Assembly: GCA_019119205.1 (NCBI GenBank)
Contig: DWXK01000087.1
Coordinates: forward strand, 1 to 50,212
Origin: Candidatus Mediterraneibacter intestinavium
GTDB taxonomy: Bacteria > Bacillota > Clostridia > Lachnospirales > Lachnospiraceae
DNA: 50,212 bases
Direction of reading: 5' to 3'
Each line of letters begins with the position of its first letter. Position 1 is the stretch's first letter. Shown piece after piece: positions 24,738 to 32,299 of the stretch. Under the pieces are notes generated by a model. That model was not told where the DNA came from. It searched no databases and saw only the letters and a list, made by a program, of their open reading frames with translations. Both the position numbers and the translations under genes were made by a program.

Positions 24738-26123
24738 GCCCTCCGGCAGGATAAATTCAATCTCATAAGCCCCTTCCCCGTTCCGCGGAAAGAGCACTCT
24801 TCCTCCGTGAGCCGAGATGATCTGCGTCACGATGCGAAGTCCCATGATGTGGAGACTGCCCTGTTTGTCAGTACGTTCTTGGAGCACATCCACGACCGCT
24901 CTGGGGATACCGGGACCGGTGTCTGAGAACCGCCAGATCACATTCCCAGAATCGGAGAACAGGGACGTACGGATATGGCAGCCCTCCGGATTATGCCGGA
25001 TACTGTTGCCGATCACATTTCTCAATGCACGTTTCATCAGTCCGGTGTCGCCGGTAAGGCAGATCTGCTCTGCCTCCTCCGAAACCTTTACATCTATTTC
25101 ATAGCATTCCTGCAGCCCTTCATTATAGTAATCCGCTGCGATCTCACGTAGCAGAACAGCCGGACGGTATTCTTCCATGTGGAGCGGCTGGGAATTGTAC
25201 TCCAGCTTTGAAGTCAGGTTCAGGTCCGAGATGAGCTGACGGATGATCAGGCTCTGTCTGCGGATGCTCTCTGCCCGCTGATGATCTTCCGGAGAGAGCT
25301 CTTCTTCTGAGGACAGCGCCTCAGCGTATCCTGTGATCAGGGCAAGGGGCGTGCGGATGTCGTGGGAGACGCCGGAGATCCATTCTGTGCGGGCGTTGTC
25401 CCGCTGCCGCAGCTTCTCGGACTGGCGTTCCAGTATACGGGAAGTCTGGTTCAGTTTCCGTGCAAGTTCTTCCGTGATCCCTTTTTCTGACAGCAGGACG
25501 GGGCGGCTCTCGGCAAGGGCGTCCACACCCCGGGCGATGGGGCGCAGGGATCGGTAAAAGCGATACCCGAACCAGAGTGCCAGAACGAAGATCAGGACCG
25601 AATTCAGTACAAAGAAGATAACGATGTACTGGTAGAGCGCGTCCAGATAGATGTTGTTGAAGACCAGGATGACACGGAAAAACCTTCCCGGATCCTGCCC
25701 CAGGACAAGAAGCCCCTTCCCGTATTCCCACACACGGACCGGATAGTCGTTCAGATACCATCGGCTGAAGGACGCTACATCTGCCAGGGAATAGGAGCGG
25801 GGAAGTCCCTCCGGGAGCTGCCATTCCCAGACGGCGTCTCCGTTTTCGTCCAGCAGCATTCCCCAGATATATTGATTCTTGTTCAGGATGTCGATGCCCT
25901 GCTGAGAGATCCGCCATCCTTCCGGTGTCTCTGTGAGCTGGGACGCAATATCTTCCATCTGCCGGGAGGCGGAAGTAGAAGAAGTCCCTTCCATCTTATT
26001 GAGTCCTTCCTCATATTGCAGCGCTACATAAGACAGTGCCAGGATGTTGAGCAGTACGACAAAGACGACCAGCAGTATGGTGCTGGAGATGTAGCGTCTT
26101 ATGATCTTAAACAGACTTTTCAT
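24717..26123 (-). CDS. Sensor histidine kinase (CprK/bacitracin-lantibiotic sensing type neighbourhood)
   Basis: 468 residues. Membrane segment 1 at about residues 10-33, extracellular sensor region of about 125 residues, membrane segment 2 at about 165-190, then a HAMP-like linker. The phospho-accepting histidine lies in GVSHDIRTPLALITGYAEAL; the ATP-binding domain has NVIGNSIRHNPEG and DTGPGIP. The start overlaps the 3' end of the response regulator gene by 17 bases, so the two are translated together. The pair diverges from a lantibiotic-immunity-type ABC operon and probably controls it. What it senses is inferred from the neighbours. Confidence 0.88.
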   Translation of the reverse strand: MKSLFKIIRRYISSTILLVVFVVLLNILALSYVALQYEEGLNKMEGTSSTSASRQMEDIASQLTETPEGWRISQQGIDILNKNQYIWGMLLDENGDAVWEWQLPEGLPRSYSLADVASFSRWYLNDYPVRVWEYGKGLLVLGQDPGRFFRVILVFNNIYLDALYQYIVIFFVLNSVLIFVLALWFGYRFYRSLRPIARGVDALAESRPVLLSEKGITEELARKLNQTSRILERQSEKLRQRDNARTEWISGVSHDIRTPLALITGYAEALSSEEELSPEDHQRAESIRRQSLIIRQLISDLNLTSKLEYNSQPLHMEEYRPAVLLREIAADYYNEGLQECYEIDVKVSEEAEQICLTGDTGLMKRALRNVIGNSIRHNPEGCHIRTSLFSDSGNVIWRFSDTGPGIPRAVVDVLQERTDKQGSLHIMGLRIVTQIISAHGGRVLFPRNGEGAYEIEFILPEGKNEDAL

Positions 26124-26925
26124 CGCTCTTTTCCTCTTTCTTCAGACGGTATCCAAGTCCGCGGGCAGTCAGAAGCCACTTCGGCGACGAAGGATCGTCC
26201 TCGATCTTTTCTCTCAGGTGACGGATATGCACCATCAGCGTATTTTCATATCCGTAATAAGGATCTCCCCACACCGCCATGCAGAGGGCGTCAAATGTGA
26301 CGATATTTCCACGGTTCTGTGACAGCTTTTTCAAAAGCTGCAGTTCTTTGGCAGTGAATGAGGTTGTCTTTCCACGGTATGTCACAGATGCTTCTGCGAA
26401 CGAGATACGGTGCTCACCGAGCAGAAGGACATCTGGCTCTCCGGAGGATGGAGTGAAAGCAGGATTCCGGAAGCGTGGATCGCCGAAGCTGTCCCCGTAA
26501 CTGCCGATCCCGTTCCCGGCAGAAGAGCCGGTGAGCCTGGCGCCGGAAAAATAGGTACGCTTCAGCACTGCGTTCACCCGCAGGAGCAGTTCCTGGGAGA
26601 GGAAAGGCTTGGTGATGTAGTCGTCCGCCCCGAGACCCAGGCCGAAGAGCCGGTCATTGTCCTCGTCCTTTGCGGAGAGAAAGAGTATCGGCACTTCCGA
26701 GATGTCCCGGATCCGTCGGAAGAGGGAGAAGCCGTCCCCGTCAGGGAGCATGATGTCCAGGACCACCAGCTGCGGGGCTTCCTCCCGGAACATGCTCATC
26801 CCCTGTTCGCAGGTGTGGGCGCAGGATACATTGGAATAGCCGTTCCGCCGCAGCATGTCCCGGACCATGTCTGCCAGTTCCACGTTGTCGTCTATGAGCA
26901 GGATCCTGCTGTCATATAAGTTCAT
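26107..26925 (-). CDS. OmpR-family response regulator
   Basis: 272 residues from the ATG at 26925, preceded by AAGGAG; a longer in-frame start lacks a site. Receiver domain with IDDN and phospho-acceptor D57 in VVLDIMLPDGDG, and a winged helix DNA-binding domain at about 180-268 with FTAKELQLLKKL and GYENTLMVHIRHLREKIE. A Gly/Ser-rich linker of roughly 35-40 residues (around 138-175) separates the domains and is longer than usual. It is the first gene of the leftward pair. The 18-bp repeats at 27003 and 27371 are candidate binding sites. Confidence 0.9.
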   Translation of the reverse strand: MNLYDSRILLIDDNVELADMVRDMLRRNGYSNVSCAHTCEQGMSMFREEAPQLVVLDIMLPDGDGFSLFRRIRDISEVPILFLSAKDEDNDRLFGLGLGADDYITKPFLSQELLLRVNAVLKRTYFSGARLTGSSAGNGIGSYGDSFGDPRFRNPAFTPSSGEPDVLLLGEHRISFAEASVTYRGKTTSFTAKELQLLKKLSQNRGNIVTFDALCMAVWGDPYYGYENTLMVHIRHLREKIEDDPSSPKWLLTARGLGYRLKKEEKSDEKSV

Positions 26926-26960
26926 TGATATCGTCTCCTTCCGGTTGGGGTTCTGTTCAG

Positions 26961-27022
26961 AGTATAGCACGGATAAGGGGAGGGGAGACCAGATTTTGTT
27001 GGAATTAAGGTAAAAATAAGGT
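26961..27022 (-). promoter_or_regulatory. Promoter and candidate operator of the response regulator gene
   Basis: Minus-strand extended -10 TGCTATACT (TATACT at 26966-26961) without a good -35, which suggests activator dependence. Upstream lies AATTAAGGTAAAAATAAG (27003-27020), repeated exactly at 27371-27388. Within it TTAAGGT and ATAAGGT (27005-27022) are half-sites 11 bases apart, the spacing expected for tandem OmpR-type binding. Confidence 0.6.
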
Positions 27023-27078
27023 GATGAACGAAGGCAAAACAGGAAAGATCATTTGAATAAATCGATAAAAATGCAAAC

Positions 27079-27108
27079 TTGACTTAGATGGGGAGCATAT
27101 GCTATAGT
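27079..27108 (+). promoter_or_regulatory. Promoter of the predicted antitoxin RNA
   Basis: TTGACT (27079-27084), an 18-base spacer and TATAGT (27103-27108) preceded by TGC as an extended -10. This is one of the strongest promoters in the intergenic region and no protein gene follows it before the terminator, so it should drive a short RNA. Confidence 0.7.
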
Positions 27109-27119
27109 GGCAGTAGGCA

Positions 27120-27144
27120 AGAGAAGCTATAACATCATATGTAT
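27120..27144 (+). repeat. Direct repeat DR1 in the antisense RNA
   Basis: 13- and 12-base blocks in direct contact, identical to the two blocks at 27261-27289 that are there separated by four bases. They provide the pairing interface of the predicted type I system. Confidence 0.85.
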
Positions 27145-27147
27145 GGA

Positions 27148-27182
27148 AATTCCCCGGAGTGGCAGCTCCGGGGAATTTTTTT
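27148..27182. terminator. Shared terminator of the convergent RNA and peptide mRNA
   Basis: Perfect 12-bp stem: AATTCCCCGGAG (27148-27159) with CTCCGGGGAATT (27166-27177), loop TGGCAG, followed by seven T on the plus strand. On the minus strand the stem is followed by a shorter T stretch, so it can also end the peptide mRNA, as in the bidirectional terminator of pAD1 par. Confidence 0.85.
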
Positions 27183-27184
27183 GG

Positions 27185-27283
27185 CTAGTTGTCATGTCCA
27201 TTGCCATCTAACCATTTGATGATGTAGTGGCAGGCTACACCACCCACGATGGCAACGATGAGAGAAGCTATAATTTCCATCAT
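27185..27283 (-). CDS. Small hydrophobic peptide, predicted type I toxin (Fst-like)
   Basis: 32 residues: start at 27283 (two consecutive ATG codons, MMEII), stop TAG at 27185-27187. A ribosome site AAAGGGGG lies at about 27293-27300 on the minus strand. One membrane segment (IIASLIVAIVGGVACHYII) is followed by a short charged tail, KWLDGNGHDN. A single helix plus polar tail, including a WLD-type motif, is the plan of Fst/Ldr toxins, which damage the membrane when overproduced. Similar unnamed peptides occur in gut Firmicutes to my recollection, but no search was run. It is too short for ordinary gene finders. Context: convergent antisense RNA and shared terminator. Confidence 0.75.
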   Translation of the reverse strand: MMEIIASLIVAIVGGVACHYIIKWLDGNGHDN

Positions 27284-27289
27284 ATGTAT
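27261..27289 (+). repeat. Direct repeat DR2 over the peptide start region
   Basis: AGAGAAGCTATAA (27261-27273) and CATCATATGTAT (27278-27289), matching 27120-27144. The region covers the peptide's two start codons, codons 3 to about 8 and part of the spacer to the ribosome site. Confidence 0.85.
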
Positions 27290-27331
27290 ACACCCCCTTT
27301 CCGTTGCCGGATTGGGCATGACAACATATCA

Positions 27332-27360
27332 AGTATAACATAAATAAAGACAGAAGTGCA
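27332..27360 (-). promoter_or_regulatory. Probable promoter of the peptide mRNA
   Basis: Minus-strand TATACT (27337-27332) with a poor -35 near 27360-27355. Predicted start near 27325 would give a leader of about 42 nt and an mRNA of about 180 nt ending at the shared terminator. Confidence 0.45.
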
Positions 27361-27370
27361 GCATTTAGAA

Positions 27371-27426
27371 AATTAAGGTAAAAATAAGACAGCCTTCATC
27401 GCTGGATAAGCGGCAGCCTTTACACT
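27371..27426 (+). promoter_or_regulatory. Candidate operator and promoter of the lantibiotic ABC operon
   Basis: AATTAAGGTAAAAATAAG (27371-27388) is an exact copy of 27003-27020. TACACT at 27421-27426 could be the -10; no recognisable -35 is present, which fits activation from the repeat about 10 bases upstream of the -35 position. The leader to the ATG at 27527 is about 95 bases and shows no other clear feature. Confidence 0.5.
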
Positions 27427-27526
27427 GTAGGAGCAGGCGGACAAAGACGGAGACGGGCACAGCAGAAACAGAAATATACAGCTGTCCTCAGAATTCCGCC
27501 GCGGCGATGAAAGGAGACGACATACC

Positions 27527-28447
27527 ATGGAAAATATCATAACGACAGATTCACTGACAAAGAGATACGGTAAAAAGTATGTGGTAAAGAACCTGGATCT
27601 GTGTGTGCCGACGGGAAGCATCTACGGCTTCCTGGGACCGAACGGGGCGGGAAAATCGACTACTATGAAGATGCTTCTGGGGCTGGCGAAGCCCACCGGC
27701 GGTGAGATCCGGATTTTTGGAGTCCCTGTGGAGGAGAAGAACCGGCTGAAGATCCTTAAAGCTACGGGCTCTCTGATCGAGTCGCCTGCACACTACGGGC
27801 ACTTGAGCGGCAGAGAGAACCTGCAGATCATATGTACCCTGAAGGGAATCCCGGAGTCGGAGATCGATTCTGTCCTGAAGACAGTGCGGATGGAGAACCA
27901 GCAGGATAAGAAGGTGAAGAATTATTCTCTCGGGATGAAGCAGAGACTGGGGCTTGCGGCTGCGCTTCTGGGGCGGCCCAGGCTGCTCCTTCTGGACGAA
28001 CCCACCAATGGACTGGATCCGGCAGGCATACAGGAGATGAGAGAACTGATCTGTTCTCTGCCGGAGCGGTTTGGGATGACTGTCCTTGTCTCCAGCCATC
28101 TCCTGAGTGAGATTGACCAGATGGCGACCCACGTGGGGATCATCAACCAGGGCGAACTTCTTTTCCAGGACTCCCTGGCAAGCCTCCATCAGCACAGCCG
28201 GGTACGGATGCGTATTCGGACCACGGACGATGGAAGGGCTTACCGGCTCCTTTCCAGGGCAGCTCTCCCGGTACGGCAGGACACCCAGACCGGAGAAGTG
28301 ATGCTCGACTCCACAGAGGATGACAAAGTCCTGAGGAGCGGAAGGCTTCTGGCAGAACATGATATCGGTCTTCTACGGCTGGAAGAGTGCCAGGTGAGCC
28401 TGGAGGATATCTTCCTGAAGCTGACCGGAAAGAAGGTGAGCTTATGA
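27527..28447 (+). CDS. Lantibiotic-immunity-type ABC transporter ATPase (LanF/CprA-like)
   Basis: 306 residues. Walker A GPNGAGKST (residues 37-45), signature YSLGMKQRLGLAAAL, Walker B LLLLDEPTNGLDP. At the Q-loop the glutamine is replaced by glutamate (E85 in GSLIESPAHYGHL), the E-loop variant known from lantibiotic self-protection transporters such as NisF and from CprA. It forms a transporter with the two permeases encoded next and should expel or exclude antimicrobial peptides at the membrane. No lantibiotic biosynthesis genes are nearby, so resistance to foreign peptides is more likely than self-immunity. The 3' end overlaps the first permease by 4 bases. Confidence 0.92.
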   Translation: MENIITTDSLTKRYGKKYVVKNLDLCVPTGSIYGFLGPNGAGKSTTMKMLLGLAKPTGGEIRIFGVPVEEKNRLKILKATGSLIESPAHYGHLSGRENLQIICTLKGIPESEIDSVLKTVRMENQQDKKVKNYSLGMKQRLGLAAALLGRPRLLLLDEPTNGLDPAGIQEMRELICSLPERFGMTVLVSSHLLSEIDQMATHVGIINQGELLFQDSLASLHQHSRVRMRIRTTDDGRAYRLLSRAALPVRQDTQTGEVMLDSTEDDKVLRSGRLLAEHDIGLLRLEECQVSLEDIFLKLTGKKVSL

Positions 28448-29298
28448 GCAGAGATATGAGCGGAATAAACGGGGAGAAGGAAAGAAAAAGCCAGTACAGG
28501 TCAGGTGCGGCGGGAAAAAGCAATGGAAGGCGAAGAACTTCCGGTCCGCATCTCTGGCTTGCGGAGCAGAGAAAGCTGCGCACACGGTATGTCTGGATCG
28601 TACCGGTGGGATTTCTGGCGCTGCTCCTTCTGTGGATGCTGGTGACGGTCCGCAATTTCAATTCCCTGGACCGGGATTCAGGCTATCAGTACATGCTCTA
28701 CAGCATGTCCGTGATGAACGCCATCTTCATGCCGGTGATGCTCTCAGTGGTGGCGAGCCGTCTCTGCGACATGGAGATCAAGGGGAACACGCTGAAACTT
28801 CTCTATACACTGGAAAGACCGGGGAGATTTTACGATATAAAGTATCTGTTTGAACTGAAATATCTGATCGCCTTCAGCGGAGGGGAGACGCTGGGGCTGA
28901 TCGTTCTGGGAAAGATAACGGGATTTACGGAACCGGTCCGGCCTGCCATGTTTGCCGAACATTTTATTGCCATAACAGCAGTGGGAGCTGTTATCCTGAG
29001 TATCCAGCATCTGCTGTCCCTGATGAGCGACAACCAGATTCTGCCTCTGATCGTGGGAATCGCGGGAGGTTTCCTGGGACTGTTCTCCATGTTCTTCCCT
29101 GAGGCGGTGAACCGGCTGATCCTGTGGGGATATTTCGGGATCTTCTCGGTCGCCGCTGTGGACTGGCAGAGGACCACGGATGAAACCATGTATCTGTATT
29201 ACCGGCATCTTCCGGCTGCCCGGTTTGCCGTATTTCTCATTGCCGGGATCGTGATCTATCTGATCGGGAAACAGATCTTTTTGAGAAAGGAAGTGTGA
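28444..29298 (+). CDS. ABC-2 type permease, lantibiotic immunity MutE/EpiE-like
   Basis: 284 residues from the ATG at 28444, which overlaps the ATPase stop (ATGA). A basic, low-complexity N-terminus of about 45 residues precedes the first membrane helix (VWIVPVGFLALLLLWMLVTV); this tail is longer than in most relatives, and a second ATG lies at 28456. About six membrane helices follow. The motif CDMEIKGNTLKLLYTL near residue 109 is typical of bacitracin and lantibiotic exporters. Second component of the resistance transporter. Confidence 0.88.
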   Translation: MSRDMSGINGEKERKSQYRSGAAGKSNGRRRTSGPHLWLAEQRKLRTRYVWIVPVGFLALLLLWMLVTVRNFNSLDRDSGYQYMLYSMSVMNAIFMPVMLSVVASRLCDMEIKGNTLKLLYTLERPGRFYDIKYLFELKYLIAFSGGETLGLIVLGKITGFTEPVRPAMFAEHFIAITAVGAVILSIQHLLSLMSDNQILPLIVGIAGGFLGLFSMFFPEAVNRLILWGYFGIFSVAAVDWQRTTDETMYLYYRHLPAARFAVFLIAGIVIYLIGKQIFLRKEV

Positions 29299-29301
29299 GT
29301 G

Positions 29302-30033
29302 ATGCTGCTGCGATGTATCAAGGCTGAAAATCTGAAACTGAAACATTCCATTATCTGGAGCGCCTGCATTTTTATCCCCATCATCCCGGCGGTCATGGGA
29401 ACTTTTAATTATCTGAACAATGTGGGGCTTCTGACGGAGGGATGGTATTCTCTGTGGACCCAGTTCACCCTGTTTTATTCCTGGCTGTTCTATGCGCCGC
29501 TGATCGCGCTGTACTGTTCATATCTGTGGCGGCTGGAACATCTGAACAGCAACTGGAACGTGCTGATGACCGCTCCGGTCCCGGTGCGGGATGTGTTCCT
29601 TGGGAAGCTGGCGGTGATCTTCCGGGTCACGCTGTTTACCCAGGTCTGGGTCTTTATCCTGTATGTGATCTGCGGAAAACTATGCGGTCTTCCGGGCGCC
29701 GCGCCGCTGGATACGGTGCTGTGGATGCTCAGGGGAACCCTTGCCGCTGCGGCGATCGGGACCATGCAGCTCCTTCTGTCCATGGTCATCCGAAGCTTTG
29801 CCGTGCCCATCGGCATTGCGCTGGCAGGGAGCATCCTGGGATTCCTCTTCATGAATAAAGGATGGGAGCTGTACTGGCCTTATTCTCTTATGATGGCAGG
29901 GATGAACTCCAATAAGTCTGAGGATGCGCTGGGAGGAAACCTGATCCCGTTCCTGGTGAGCGTGGTGCTGTTCTTTGCAGTGTTTGCAGGAGCGGCGGTT
30001 CTGTGGCTTAAGAAGAGGGATGTGAAAGCATGA
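29302..30033 (+). CDS. ABC-2 type permease, lantibiotic immunity MutG/EpiG-like
   Basis: 243 residues from the ATG at 29302, with AAAGGAAG upstream. Six predicted membrane helices; the early motif LRCIKAENLKLKHS and WRLEHLNSNWNVLMTAPVP near residue 77 are typical of the family. Third component of the transporter; start is three bases after the previous stop. With two different permeases and one ATPase the layout matches LanFEG and the CprABC system of Clostridioides difficile. Confidence 0.88.
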   Translation: MLLRCIKAENLKLKHSIIWSACIFIPIIPAVMGTFNYLNNVGLLTEGWYSLWTQFTLFYSWLFYAPLIALYCSYLWRLEHLNSNWNVLMTAPVPVRDVFLGKLAVIFRVTLFTQVWVFILYVICGKLCGLPGAAPLDTVLWMLRGTLAAAAIGTMQLLLSMVIRSFAVPIGIALAGSILGFLFMNKGWELYWPYSLMMAGMNSNKSEDALGGNLIPFLVSVVLFFAVFAGAAVLWLKKRDVKA

Positions 30034-30060
30034 GTATATAAGAAATTTTTAAGAATTGCG

Positions 30061-30089
30061 TTGAGGTTTTTTTAAGCCCCGTCTATTAT
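30061..30089 (+). promoter_or_regulatory. Promoter of the second two-component pair
   Basis: TTGAGG (30061-30066), a 17-base spacer and TATTAT (30084-30089). TTTTTAAG occurs just upstream (about 30045-30052) and within the spacer (about 30069-30075), 22 bases apart, an arrangement often bound by OmpR-type regulators, suggesting autoregulation. Confidence 0.6.
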
Positions 30090-30128
30090 ATTCTATATGA
30101 ACACAAAAAGAAGAAACGGGGGAGATGC

Positions 30129-30836
30129 ATGGAACAGGAAACGATCCTGGTGGTGGACGACAACAAAGAGATCGTCTATTCCATCAGCGAGCTTCTGAAA
30201 TACGAAGGGTACAACACAGTGAAAGCTTACGATGGGATGGAAGCTTTGAAGGCGCTTGAGGAGAACCGGATCGATCTGATCCTCCTCGATGTGATGATGC
30301 CGAAGATGAACGGTCTGTCAGCACTTATGAAGCTGAGGGAGAGATACCACATCCCGGTGATCATCCTGTCGGCAAAGACAGAGGAAAGCGATAAGGTGTC
30401 AGGTCTCATGCTGGGAGCTGACGACTATGTGGAGAAGCCCTACAATCCGGCGGAACTCACCGCCAGGGTAAAGGCTCACCTGAGGCGGTATCATGCCTGG
30501 GGAAGCGGGGCGCCAAAAGAGGATGAGGACCGGATCGTCAACGGTGGCCTGGTGCTGGACAAGAAGCAGAGGATCGCGATCGCAGAGGGAGAGGAGGTCA
30601 GATTGACTGCTACGGAGTACAAGATCCTCCTCCTGCTCATGGAGAACCTGGGGCAGGTGTTCTCAGCGGAGCAGATCTATGAGAAAGTGTGGGAAGAGTC
30701 GGCCAGTTTCGCGGTGGAGAACACGGTCATGGTCCACATCAGACATATCCGTGAGAAGATCGAGATCGATACAAAAAAACCAAGATACGTAAAGGTGGTG
30801 TGGGGAATTGGATACAAAATGGAAAAATACAGATGA
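30129..30836 (+). CDS. OmpR-family response regulator (second pair)
   Basis: 235 residues. Receiver domain with VDDN and phospho-acceptor D54 in LILLDVMMPKMNG; C-terminal winged helix (about 135-232) with LTATEYKILLLLMENLGQVFS and VENTVMVHIRHIREKIE, the latter VanR-like. Start has CGGGGGAG upstream. It overlaps the sensor kinase gene by 29 bases. Position directly after the lantibiotic ABC operon suggests a second input into envelope-stress control, but its targets are not shown. Confidence 0.92.
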   Translation: MEQETILVVDDNKEIVYSISELLKYEGYNTVKAYDGMEALKALEENRIDLILLDVMMPKMNGLSALMKLRERYHIPVIILSAKTEESDKVSGLMLGADDYVEKPYNPAELTARVKAHLRRYHAWGSGAPKEDEDRIVNGGLVLDKKQRIAIAEGEEVRLTATEYKILLLLMENLGQVFSAEQIYEKVWEESASFAVENTVMVHIRHIREKIEIDTKKPRYVKVVWGIGYKMEKYR

Positions 30837-32175
30837 CAAGAGCAAGTGGGAAGCGCTCAAGGAGAGGAATCAGGACGTAGTCACACTGATCGGCGGATCG
30901 CTCCTGCTCATGGGACTGTTCTTTATTGCGACACTGATCGCTTTCCGGGATGAGTTATGGGACGGTTCCGGGATCGTCGTGGGGGTGCTCGGCAATCTGT
31001 CGCTGGCAGCAGGCTCTGTCATGATCGTGGATATGATCATGAAAAACAGATACGGAAACTGGATGCCGGAAGGCGTGGACCGATACGGCGGGTGGAAAGA
31101 AAAAGTGCGGAAGATGGACCGGAGGGACAGAAAGATCGGGGCAGCGGCGTTCATCCTGGCATTCATCTATCTTATAATTATCGTCCAGGGGTACAGCTAC
31201 TACTATTCTCCGGTATCGGGATATATGATGACCATCACGGTCCTGGTGCAGTTCCTGGTCTATGAATGGCGGATGCGAAGGTTCTGGCAGGCAAAGCTGG
31301 ACGAGGTCACAGAGAAGGCGGAAGAAGAAAAGGAAACGCTGATCCGCCAGAGGATCGAGGAAGCCCGGGAGATCGAGCGGAAGAGCCTGGAGAAAGTCTC
31401 AAGGAGCGACCAGCTCAGGATCGACCTGATCACCAATGTATCCCATGACCTGAAGACGCCGCTCACTTCCATGGTGGGTTACATCGAACTGATGAAGAAA
31501 GAAGAACTGAGCGATGTGATGCGGGACTATGTGGACGTCCTCTCAGAGCGTGCGGGGAAACTGGGCGAGATGGTCAACAGCCTCTTCTCCCTTGCAAAGG
31601 CAAGCAGCGGAAATGTGGAATTGAAGATGGAGCGCTTCGAGATGAACCGGCTGATCGACCAGATCTTTGCAGATATGGATGACAGGATGAAAGAGAGCGG
31701 CCTGGAATTCATCACACAGAAGACAGAGGAGAGCACGGAACTTGTCTCGGATAATATGTACTGCTACCGTATCTGTCAGAATCTCCTGGAGAATGCGCTG
31801 AAATATTCCGCAAAAGGGACCAGGGTCTTTGTGAAGACTTATGTGAAGAATGCAGGTGGAGACGCCAGAAGGATCTGCCTGGAGATGACCAACACAGCAG
31901 GATATTTCATGGACTTTACAAAGGAAGATATCGTGGAACGGTTCGCGCGTGGAGATAAGGCGCGAAGCAGCGAAGGCAACGGGCTCGGGCTGGCGATCGT
32001 CAGTACGTATACGAAAGCGCTTGGCGGGGAGTTCGATATCCGGATCGACTGCGACCAGTTCCGGGCAGTGGTGGAACTGCCGGAAGAGAACGCCGGAGTC
32101 CGGTCTGCGGAAACAGTTCAGCCGCAGAGTAAAGCGGAAAATTATATAGAAGAAAAGACGGGGAAAGCATTGTAA
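30808..32175 (+). CDS. Sensor histidine kinase (second pair)
   Basis: 455 residues from a TTG at 30808 inside the response regulator gene, with AAAGGTGG upstream. No ATG is available before the first membrane helix, so the non-ATG start is preferred. Four membrane helices lie within about residues 24-150 with almost no extracellular loop, so the sensor is probably intramembrane. The DHp motif is NVSHDLKTPLTSMVGYIEL; the ATP-binding domain has ICQNLLENALKYS and GNGLGLAIV. A long helical linker rich in Glu and Arg joins the membrane part to the kinase core. Confidence 0.88.
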   Translation: MDTKWKNTDDKSKWEALKERNQDVVTLIGGSLLLMGLFFIATLIAFRDELWDGSGIVVGVLGNLSLAAGSVMIVDMIMKNRYGNWMPEGVDRYGGWKEKVRKMDRRDRKIGAAAFILAFIYLIIIVQGYSYYYSPVSGYMMTITVLVQFLVYEWRMRRFWQAKLDEVTEKAEEEKETLIRQRIEEAREIERKSLEKVSRSDQLRIDLITNVSHDLKTPLTSMVGYIELMKKEELSDVMRDYVDVLSERAGKLGEMVNSLFSLAKASSGNVELKMERFEMNRLIDQIFADMDDRMKESGLEFITQKTEESTELVSDNMYCYRICQNLLENALKYSAKGTRVFVKTYVKNAGGDARRICLEMTNTAGYFMDFTKEDIVERFARGDKARSSEGNGLGLAIVSTYTKALGGEFDIRIDCDQFRAVVELPEENAGVRSAETVQPQSKAENYIEEKTGKAL

Positions 32176-32198
32176 AACAGGCTCAGAATGTCTATAAT
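32170..32198 (+). promoter_or_regulatory. Promoter of brnQ
   Basis: TTGTAA (32170-32175), a 17-base spacer and a perfect TATAAT (32193-32198). The -35 overlaps the stop codon of the sensor kinase gene. Confidence 0.7.
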
Positions 32199-32226
32199 CA
32201 GAGAAAGAATGACACGGCCGTGAGAT

Positions 32227-32263
32227 GGCAGGAAAGCGGGGAGAGAAACGCCGCTTTCCTGCC
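32227..32263 (+). other. Strong leader hairpin upstream of brnQ
   Basis: Perfect 13-bp stem GGCAGGAAAGCGG (32227-32239) with CCGCTTTCCTGCC (32251-32263) around an 11-base loop, inside the predicted brnQ leader. No T-run follows, so it is not a simple terminator. It may be an mRNA stability or regulatory structure; T-box features are absent. Confidence 0.6.
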
Positions 32264-32299
32264 GCTTACGCTGCCGGGAAAACAAGAGGATGAAAAAAT

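Larger units (their letters stand above)
27115..27182 (+). ncRNA. Predicted antisense regulatory RNA (RNAII-like antitoxin)
   Basis: From the promoter at 27079-27108 to the terminator T-run at 27182, giving about 66-68 nt and no ORF of note. It contains AGAGAAGCTATAA (27120-27132) and CATCATATGTAT (27133-27144). The same two blocks occur at 27261-27273 and 27278-27289, the plus strand of the peptide gene's start region. The RNA is therefore complementary to the peptide mRNA over both start codons and the following codons, with a 4-nt bulge (27274-27277) in the mRNA. It also overlaps the mRNA's 3' hairpin. Boundaries are predicted, not measured. Confidence 0.7.

Noticed and set aside
32176-32299. 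T-box leader for brnQ
   Set aside because: The region is too short and lacks the conserved T-box sequence and a terminator/antiterminator pair.
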